NCBI GenBank assembly: GCA_026387775.1
Contig: JAPLLC010000171.1
Span: forward strand, 1-34,518
Length of the DNA stretch: 34,518 nucleotides
Origin: Candidatus Methylomirabilota bacterium
GTDB lineage: Bacteria > Methylomirabilota > Methylomirabilia > Methylomirabilales > 2-02-FULL-66-22
Reading direction: 5' to 3'
Shown: positions 28,977 through 34,518 of the stretch, one piece after another
How positions within the stretch are numbered: position 1 is the first letter of the stretch
Layout: the number at the start of each line of letters is the position of its first letter
Notes under the pieces: generated by a model
Databases searched by the model: none
Told to the model about the DNA's origin: nothing
What the model saw: only the letters and a program-made list of their open reading frames with translations
Position numbers and translations under genes: made by a program

Positions 28977-31793
28977 TCACCTTCCGGCGGGGCGAGCAGT
29001 GATCACGCGAATCACTTCGAGCAACTCTGCGAGCCGAACGGGCTTCCCGAGGATGCGGTCTACGAGCCCCTCCCCCGCCTCCCCATCGGGAAGATGCTCT
29101 CCCCATCCCGTGAGCAGGATCACCGGCAGGCCGGGTTTCCTGGCGCGCACGATCCGGGCCACGTCCCATCCGGTCATCTCCGGCATTCCCAGATCGGTGA
29201 GGACGAGCTCCGTCGGCCATTGCTCCAGATGCAGCAGACCCTGCGGACCGCTCTCCGCCTCCATCACCTGGTGGCCCGCTGCCCGCAGAAGACTCGCCAT
29301 GGTCTCACGCACCGCCGTCTCGTCCTCGATCAACAGGATGCGGCGCGGTGACCCCGCGACCAGCGCGGCCGGCTCTGCGGCCGCCGATGGCACACCCGCC
29401 GTTGCCTGCAGGCGTAAGGTCACCGTGGTGCCCACCCCTGGCGCAGATCGCACCGTCACACCTCCGCCATGCCGTTCCATGATCCCGTACACGACGGACA
29501 GCCCGAGACCCGTGCCCTTCACTCCTTTGGTCGTAAAGAATGGATCGAAGACGCGTCGGCGGACGTCCTCCGACATGCCGATCCCGGTATCCGTCAGGCT
29601 GCATTCCACCCAGGGCATGCCTCGCTTGTCTCGCTCGGCCACCGATCCGGCGCGCACCGTAAGCGTTCCTCCCATGGGCATGGCATCCACCGCGTTGAAG
29701 ATCAGATTCGTCAGCACCTCGCGGATCTCGGCCGGGTGACCCAAGACCTGCAGATTCGGGGCAAGGTCCGTCCCCACGCGAATTGTCGCGCCACGGCGCT
29801 GCGGTTCATCCTCCCATCGGGGGCGGGTGAGATCGACGGTTTCCTGGATGACCTGGGTGAGGTCCACCTGGCCGAGCGCGGACTGGACGCGCTGTCGGGC
29901 GAAGTCTTGGAGCCGCCGAACCACCTGCGCGCCGTCCATCGTGGCCCGCTCCAGCACGGCGAGGCCCTCGCGGACATCCGGATCCCGGACCCTGAACTTG
30001 AGAAGTTCCACCTGTCCCAAGACGGCGGCCAGCATGTTGTTCAGATCGTGGGCGATGCCGGCACTCATCTGTCCCAGGGCCCGAAGCTTCTCCGATCGGA
30101 CCAGCTCGTCCTGCGCCTGCTCGAGCCGAGTCACGGACTGCCGTAGCTGCTCGAACAGGCCCGCGTGCTCGATGGCGATGGCGGCGTGCACCGCCAGCGA
30201 GGTGAGGAGCCCCAGGTGCTCTTCGGTGAAGACGTACCCCGGACGCGTGGTGTGCGAGGCGAGCACCCCCAGCAGCCGATCCTGGTAGAGGAGGGGAACG
30301 CCGATGTTCGCGACAAGTTCGGTGAACTCTGGGACCCGATGGGGAAAGGCCTGATAGTCGTTCACGATCAGGGGCTGCCTCGTCTGGGCGACGATTCCGT
30401 TCACGCCTTCGCCCAGCCGGAAGGTCTGCTCTTTGATGAGGTCGACCTCCGTGCCACGGGCCGCCCCCAAACGAAGAGTCTGGGACGCGTCATCCCAGAG
30501 CACCACCTGTGCATGCGTGGTCCCCAGAACCTCCATGATCTGCTCGCAAATCAGGCGGAGCACCTCGTCGAGATCCAGGGAAGTCGTCAGGCTGTGGGCG
30601 ATCTCGTAGAGGCTCCTCGTCTGCCGGGCCGCCCGCCCGCTGGCTTCGTAGAGCCGGGCGTTCTCGATGGCAATGGCGGCGTGCGTGCCCAATAGACGGA
30701 GAAGCTCGCGGTCTTGGTCGCTGAACGCGTGCCCGGGGACCTGGGTATGCAGGTTCAGCACGCCGATGAGTCGGCTGTGGTACAGAAGGGGTTCGGCGAT
30801 CGCGGCGGTGATCTTGGTCTGCTCCAGGACCAATCGTCGCGCTTGCGGCCAGTTCTGGTAGTCATTCACACACATCCCCTCGTGGCTCGCCGCGACACTG
30901 CCGATGAGGCCTTCACCAGGCTGGATGGGATTCCCGCGCATGAGCGGGTCGAAGTGGGTCCAGACCGTGGGAACCACGGCCTGTATCGTGTCATCCCACA
31001 GACACACCGCGCCCCCCTCGGCCTCCACGAGCAGCCGAGCCCGCTGCAGGATCAAGTTGAGGACGCGTGAAAGATCCAGCTCCCGCGTCAGCTCGGCACT
31101 CACGGAGCGCACCGCTTCGAGTTGTTGCGTGCGCGCCTGGAGCGCCGCCTGAATCCGCTCCCGCTCTGCCAGCTCGCGCTGCGCCGCCGCGTAGAGGCGG
31201 GTGTTCTCGATGGCGATCGCGGCCTGATCCGCGAAAAGGCGCAGCAGCTCCCCGTCCCGCTCGCTGAAGGCTCGGCCCGTGTCCCCGTTGTGCAAGTTGA
31301 CGACACCGATCAATTGGTCGCGGTAGAGGAGGGGCTCGACGACACCAGCGGTGATCGGCGTGTGCTCGATGATCGGACGGAGCGCCCCCGGCCAGTTCCG
31401 GTAGTCGTTGATGATGAGCCCCTTGCGCTGCGCCGCAGCCGCTCCGCAGAGTCCCTCGCCGAGGCGAATCCGCGTTGTCACGCTCGCGAACGGCTGTTCG
31501 ATCCACACCCGCGCAGCGAGCGCCTGTGCTTCTTCGTCCCAGAGGAGAATCATGCCCCCCGCCGCCCCGATCAGGGCAATTGCCTTTTGCAGGATGAGTT
31601 CCAGTAGCGCTGTCAGGTCCGACGAACCGCCGGATGCGGCAAGACCGCCCGCATCGATAGCCGGTCCCCGGTCGTGGGAGCATTCGACCCGGTTGCCATC
31701 TGGTTGCGCCGATGCAGGCCCTTCCAGCGCCGCAATCCGGCTGCGCAGATGGACGATCTCGGCCAGGAGTTCGTCTTTTGTCTTCGTCGTCAT
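28977..31793 (-). CDS. Triple-GAF hybrid sensor histidine kinase with C-terminal receiver
   Basis: A 938-residue cytoplasmic-type sensor with no membrane segment. A short coiled coil (about 1-25) is followed by three GAF domains (about 58-200, 232-385 and 392-545). Then come HisKA (AHDLNN, phospho-His about 582), the HATPase domain (NLIFNAVDAM, DTGIGM, GTGLGLS; about 690-795) and a receiver (LLIEDE, phospho-Asp in LTDLGMPEMTG about 867, Thr 895, Lys 917). The ATG at 31793 begins MTTKTKDELLAEI; the track's 25-residue extension looks non-coding. The GAF domains share the phrase VNDYxxxP and are internal duplicates. No separate response regulator gene adjoins. The signal is unknown. Confidence 0.92.
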   Translation of the reverse strand: MTTKTKDELLAEIVHLRSRIAALEGPASAQPDGNRVECSHDRGPAIDAGGLAASGGSSDLTALLELILQKAIALIGAAGGMILLWDEEAQALAARVWIEQPFASVTTRIRLGEGLCGAAAAQRKGLIINDYRNWPGALRPIIEHTPITAGVVEPLLYRDQLIGVVNLHNGDTGRAFSERDGELLRLFADQAAIAIENTRLYAAAQRELAERERIQAALQARTQQLEAVRSVSAELTRELDLSRVLNLILQRARLLVEAEGGAVCLWDDTIQAVVPTVWTHFDPLMRGNPIQPGEGLIGSVAASHEGMCVNDYQNWPQARRLVLEQTKITAAIAEPLLYHSRLIGVLNLHTQVPGHAFSDQDRELLRLLGTHAAIAIENARLYEASGRAARQTRSLYEIAHSLTTSLDLDEVLRLICEQIMEVLGTTHAQVVLWDDASQTLRLGAARGTEVDLIKEQTFRLGEGVNGIVAQTRQPLIVNDYQAFPHRVPEFTELVANIGVPLLYQDRLLGVLASHTTRPGYVFTEEHLGLLTSLAVHAAIAIEHAGLFEQLRQSVTRLEQAQDELVRSEKLRALGQMSAGIAHDLNNMLAAVLGQVELLKFRVRDPDVREGLAVLERATMDGAQVVRRLQDFARQRVQSALGQVDLTQVIQETVDLTRPRWEDEPQRRGATIRVGTDLAPNLQVLGHPAEIREVLTNLIFNAVDAMPMGGTLTVRAGSVAERDKRGMPWVECSLTDTGIGMSEDVRRRVFDPFFTTKGVKGTGLGLSVVYGIMERHGGGVTVRSAPGVGTTVTLRLQATAGVPSAAAEPAALVAGSPRRILLIEDETAVRETMASLLRAAGHQVMEAESGPQGLLHLEQWPTELVLTDLGMPEMTGWDVARIVRARKPGLPVILLTGWGEHLPDGEAGEGLVDRILGKPVRLAELLEVIRVITARPAGR

Positions 31794-31882
31794 GAAAGAT
31801 CTCGATGATTCGATGCGCGGCCGCAGCGGCGGTGCCCTCACAGGATCCCGCTCCCGCCCCATGCACACGTGTAGCGGCCCGC

Positions 31883-32644
31883 TTAGCTCATGAACGAGCC
31901 GCCGTTCACGTCGATGCAGGCTCCCGTGATGTACGACGCATCCTCAGAGGCCAGGAAGAGGATGGCCGCGGCCACCTCTTCGGGCTGCGCCGGGCGACCG
32001 AGGGGGATATTGCGCAGGATCTTCTCACGCTCCTCGGCGCCCCGCAACTCCCACTTCTTCGCCACTCGGTCCACCATGGTCGGGCCGGGCGCCACCGCGT
32101 TCACGCCGACGGCGTACGGACCCAATTCCACCGCGATGTGCCGCATGAAGGCCAGCATGCCGCCCTTGGCGGCGCTGTATTCCGGCCCCGACAGCCGGCT
32201 CATGTTCCGTCCGGCGACCGAGGCCACCATCACGATCCGACCGCGCCGGCGCTCCCGCATCTGCGGAACCACCGCCTTGGTCACCAGAAACGTTCCCGTG
32301 AGGTTGAGCTGGAGGCTCTTGGTCCAGCCGGCTTCATCCAGGTCGTCCAGCCAGCGGGCCATGGTGCCCCCGCCCGCATTGTTCACCAGGATATCGATGA
32401 CCCCGAACTCGGCCAGAGTCTGTTCCACGATCCGGGCGACGTCCGCCGCCTGGCTCACGTCTCCCACGGCCGCCAGGGCCCGACCCCCCTCCTGCTCGAT
32501 CCCCCGCACCACCGCGGCCACCGCCTCCGCATCCCGGCCGTTCACCGCGACGGCGCCCCCTTCCCGGGCCAGACGCTGCGCCGTGGCCCGCCCGATCCCC
32601 TTGGAGGCGCCCGTGATCAGGGCCACCCGATTTTGAAAACGCAT
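31883..32644 (-). CDS. Short-chain dehydrogenase/reductase (SDR), intact active site
   Basis: A 253-residue classical SDR. TGASKGIG binds NAD(P), NNAGGG is structural, the catalytic serine is in VASVAGR, and YSAAK supplies Tyr and Lys. The C-terminal ASYITGACIDVNGG is typical of FabG-like enzymes. The ATG at 32644 has GAGGAG six bases upstream; another ATG two codons earlier sits directly on that site. It lies 89 bases upstream of the sensor kinase and 83 bases downstream of the DUF3108-type gene. Substrate unknown; many such enzymes reduce beta-keto acyl groups, sugars or secondary alcohols. Confidence 0.9.
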   Translation of the reverse strand: MRFQNRVALITGASKGIGRATAQRLAREGGAVAVNGRDAEAVAAVVRGIEQEGGRALAAVGDVSQAADVARIVEQTLAEFGVIDILVNNAGGGTMARWLDDLDEAGWTKSLQLNLTGTFLVTKAVVPQMRERRRGRIVMVASVAGRNMSRLSGPEYSAAKGGMLAFMRHIAVELGPYAVGVNAVAPGPTMVDRVAKKWELRGAEEREKILRNIPLGRPAQPEEVAAAILFLASEDASYITGACIDVNGGSFMS

Positions 32645-32727
32645 CTTCATCTCCTCTCCGATTCTTTGCCGCCTGGCCGCTGATTCATGCGGTGCCGCGC
32701 CGGTCATCCGCGAGGCGGAGGGGGGCT

Positions 32728-33582
32728 TCACGGCGCCTGCGGCTTCGGCATCTGTGTGTCCGTCTGGGCCAGCCCGATCTCGCGGCGGCTCAGCGTCGAC
32801 ACGATGCTGCCGATCTTGATCTCGGTCTTCATCAGCACGGGGGTGCGTTCCGCGTCGTTCGTCAGCCAGACGATCACGCGCCCCTTCTGCTGGAAGATTC
32901 CCTCGAACTTGAGCAGCGGCTCCACGATCAGCGTGTCGCGCCTCCCCAGAACCGTGTCCAGGGTCTCGTGGCCAAGTACCTTCACCTCCAAGTCCCAGTT
33001 CTTCCGGCTGGCGAACACCTTGGCCGTCACCACTCGCCCCTCGACCAGGGACAAACCTCGCACATAGTAGAGGATAGACAGCTCATCCAGTGCGCCCGGG
33101 CTGAGCGGATACTCCTCGTGGGTGTACTTGCCGTACTTCTCCGCCTCCTCCAGGCGCGAGATGCCCTTCGGCACCGGCGTGAAATCCAGGTAGCGGTAGG
33201 AGACTTGCCTCCTGTCGTGGTCGTACTCGGTGAAGCTGCTGTGCCGGTAGCGCCCCTCGCGCAGATGCTTCTCGAAGCGAAGCGCGCGTTGCGGGTTGAC
33301 CTCGAGATATGACTCATTCCGATCGTCTATGCGATAGAAGGCGGAGACGTATGGGGCCGACTGGGCGGTGGTCACGAGATGATATGCCTCTTGCCCATTC
33401 ATCTGCACGACCCCGCGAACCTCCAGCGTCGCCTGACCCGCCTTGATGCCCATCCAGGTTACATCATAGACGAGCCGTTCGCCCTCGCGGAACACCCGCA
33501 CCGTCTCCGGCGGCGGCGCCGCGGCGGCGCCGACTTCCCCCGCCAAGAGCCAGCCAACCGCGAGCAGAAACGCCCCGAGCAT
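32728..33582 (-). CDS. Exported DUF3108-type protein
   Basis: A 284-residue protein with a signal peptide (MLGAFLLAVGWLLAGEVGAAAA). The mature part opens with FREGERLVYDVTWMGIKAGQATLEV, the usual opening of DUF3108 proteins, continues with FYRIDDRNESYLEV, and ends in beta-rich sequence (KGRVIVWLTNDAERTPVLMKTEIKIGS). The function of the family is unknown; a periplasmic or outer-envelope beta-structured protein is expected. The ATG at 33582 has GGAAGG nine bases upstream. The track's 94-residue extension overlaps the glycosyltransferase gene in another frame and is rejected. It starts 52 bases after the GT9 stop, likely in one transcript. Confidence 0.85.
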   Translation of the reverse strand: MLGAFLLAVGWLLAGEVGAAAAPPPETVRVFREGERLVYDVTWMGIKAGQATLEVRGVVQMNGQEAYHLVTTAQSAPYVSAFYRIDDRNESYLEVNPQRALRFEKHLREGRYRHSSFTEYDHDRRQVSYRYLDFTPVPKGISRLEEAEKYGKYTHEEYPLSPGALDELSILYYVRGLSLVEGRVVTAKVFASRKNWDLEVKVLGHETLDTVLGRRDTLIVEPLLKFEGIFQQKGRVIVWLTNDAERTPVLMKTEIKIGSIVSTLSRREIGLAQTDTQMPKPQAP

Positions 33583-33634
33583 CGCCAGGCGCCTTCCACA
33601 CCGATCGCACCGCCGCTTCCAGGTTACCTCCAAC

Positions 33635-34518
33635 TCATTTCTCCCCGGCACGCAGGGCCAGCAACTCTCGCGCCGCGCGCGCCACGGCCTCGACGTCGAG
33701 GTCCCGCATGCATCGGTAGGTGTCCGCGATCCGGCACCGGCGCTGCAGACACGGACTGCATGGCAGGGGCTGCCGCAAGACCGTGCCGAGTCCCAGCGGG
33801 CCGGTCCGCGCCGGATCAGTGGGTCCGAACAGGGCCACGACCGGCGTCCCCATGGCGGCCGCAATGTGCATGGGACCCGAGTCCACGCTGATCATGAGAT
33901 CCACCGTCCCGAGCACCGCCGCCAGTTGTTTGAGCGAGAGCTTCCCGACCAGCGACCTGAGCGACGGCTCCATTCCCTGCGCGATCTCCCCCGCCACCCC
34001 CTCGTCCGCACCGCTCCCCGTCAGGACGACCGCCACCCCGTCGGCCGCCAACGACCCCGCGAGCCGCCGCCACCGCTCAACTTCCCACAGCTTGGTGGGC
34101 CAGCGCGTCGCGGGGTGCAGCACCACCCGCGGGCGCGGGCAATCCGCCAGCAAGTCCTCGGCGATCTTCAGATCCTGCGGCCCGATCGGGATCGTGAACT
34201 CGCGCACCGGCTCCCCGGCGTCGACGGCTGCGGCCAGGGCGAGGTAGCGCTCCACCGCGTGCACCGGCTGGGGAGGCACCGGCACCCGATGGGTGAGCGC
34301 CCACCGCGACCCCTCGCGCCCGTCGGCGAGGCCGACCCGGATCGGAGCCCGCGTCGCCAGAACGTAGAGGGCGCTCTTGAACAATCCTTGCAGGTCGAGG
34401 ACCGCATCATACCGCCGCCGCAGCACGCGCCGAAACGCCGAGATCTCGCGGAGCGTGGGCCGGATCTGCCGCCCCCGCCGCAACTGGTCGAGCCAGCGCC
34501 GCCGCCCCGAAACGATCA
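33635..34518 (-). CDS. Glycosyltransferase family 9 (heptosyltransferase-like), N-terminus cut by window edge
   Basis: At least 294 residues are open to the window end; the typical first 60 or so residues (ADP-heptose transferases start MRILIVKLSSLGD) are missing. RRYDAVLDLQGLFKSALYV, VVLHPATRWPTKLWEVERW, VDLMISVDSGPMHIAAAMG and VVALFGPTDPARTGPLG are GT9 landmarks. The C-terminal CSPCLQRRCRIADTYRCM cysteine pattern is also common in this family. It should transfer heptose or a similar sugar to lipopolysaccharide core at the inner membrane. The track's TTG start at 34483 is only an internal codon. Confidence 0.9.
   Translation of the reverse strand, partial: IVSGRRRWLDQLRRGRQIRPTLREISAFRRVLRRRYDAVLDLQGLFKSALYVLATRAPIRVGLADGREGSRWALTHRVPVPPQPVHAVERYLALAAAVDAGEPVREFTIPIGPQDLKIAEDLLADCPRPRVVLHPATRWPTKLWEVERWRRLAGSLAADGVAVVLTGSGADEGVAGEIAQGMEPSLRSLVGKLSLKQLAAVLGTVDLMISVDSGPMHIAAAMGTPVVALFGPTDPARTGPLGLGTVLRQPLPCSPCLQRRCRIADTYRCMRDLDVEAVARAARELLALRAGEK

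Overview
The window is GC-rich bacterial chromosome with third-position-GC codon use, several GTG starts and a Gram-negative gene set: heptosyltransferase-like GT9, Wzz-like protein, periplasmic binding proteins and a Tat substrate. Three ABC transport systems, a triple-GAF hybrid kinase, LuxC/LuxE homologues and B12-dependent MetH resemble uncultured soil or subsurface lineages such as Rokubacteria/Methylomirabilota or some Deltaproteobacteria. That placement is a guess from gene content. I saw no tRNA, rRNA, CRISPR array, phage gene or transposase.

Layout. (1) 1-2286, minus: livK-livH-livM (livM cut by the edge), branched-chain amino acid-type uptake. (2) 2407-3606, minus: an isolated Wzz-like protein of apparently lower GC. 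(3) 3925-8891, plus: a family 1 solute-binding protein, two sugar-type permeases and an IlvD/Edd dehydratase, a likely sugar or sugar-acid uptake and catabolism unit with no ATPase in the window. (4) 9021-13275, minus: rhodanese, a small membrane protein, a frame-broken RNase Z-like gene, nuoB, nuoI and moaA. (5) 13300-16794: a TIM-barrel isomerase/epimerase divergent from a D-threonine/3-hydroxyaspartate aldolase-like PLP enzyme, which converges on an alanine-glyoxylate-type aminotransferase across a strong terminator. (6) 16812-21289, minus: metH and a ketopantoate reductase-like gene, overlapping by GTGA. (7) 21430-28037, minus: the most interesting part, described below. (8) 28091-34518, minus: an SDR with altered catalytic residues, a triple-GAF hybrid histidine kinase, a normal SDR, a DUF3108-type exported protein and a partial GT9 glycosyltransferase.

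The key observation is a well-conserved TPP (thi-box) riboswitch on the minus strand at about 27904-27995. It has a candidate promoter just upstream and an intrinsic terminator just downstream. It leads into a tightly packed run: Zn-alcohol dehydrogenase, LuxE-type acyl-protein synthetase, LuxC-type acyl reductase, then ABC ATPase, permease and an NMT1/THI5-type binding protein. LuxE + LuxC + ADH together can in principle take a carboxylate through an aldehyde to an alcohol. No luciferase (luxAB) or LuxD thioesterase is present. My hypothesis is that this is a thiamin-responsive uptake and salvage system that reduces an oxidised thiamin fragment, such as a pyrimidine or thiazole carboxylate, back to the alcohol used for thiamin synthesis. 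The riboswitch and gene families are read from sequence; the substrate is inference.

Two binding-protein/permease junctions (livK/livH and the sugar system) carry long GC-rich hairpins without U-tracts, as expected for elements that set a high binding-protein to permease mRNA ratio. Several intergenic spaces carry the same kinds of low-complexity sequence: G-rich GGGGAGCAGG-like runs and AT-rich AATTCGAAAT-like runs.
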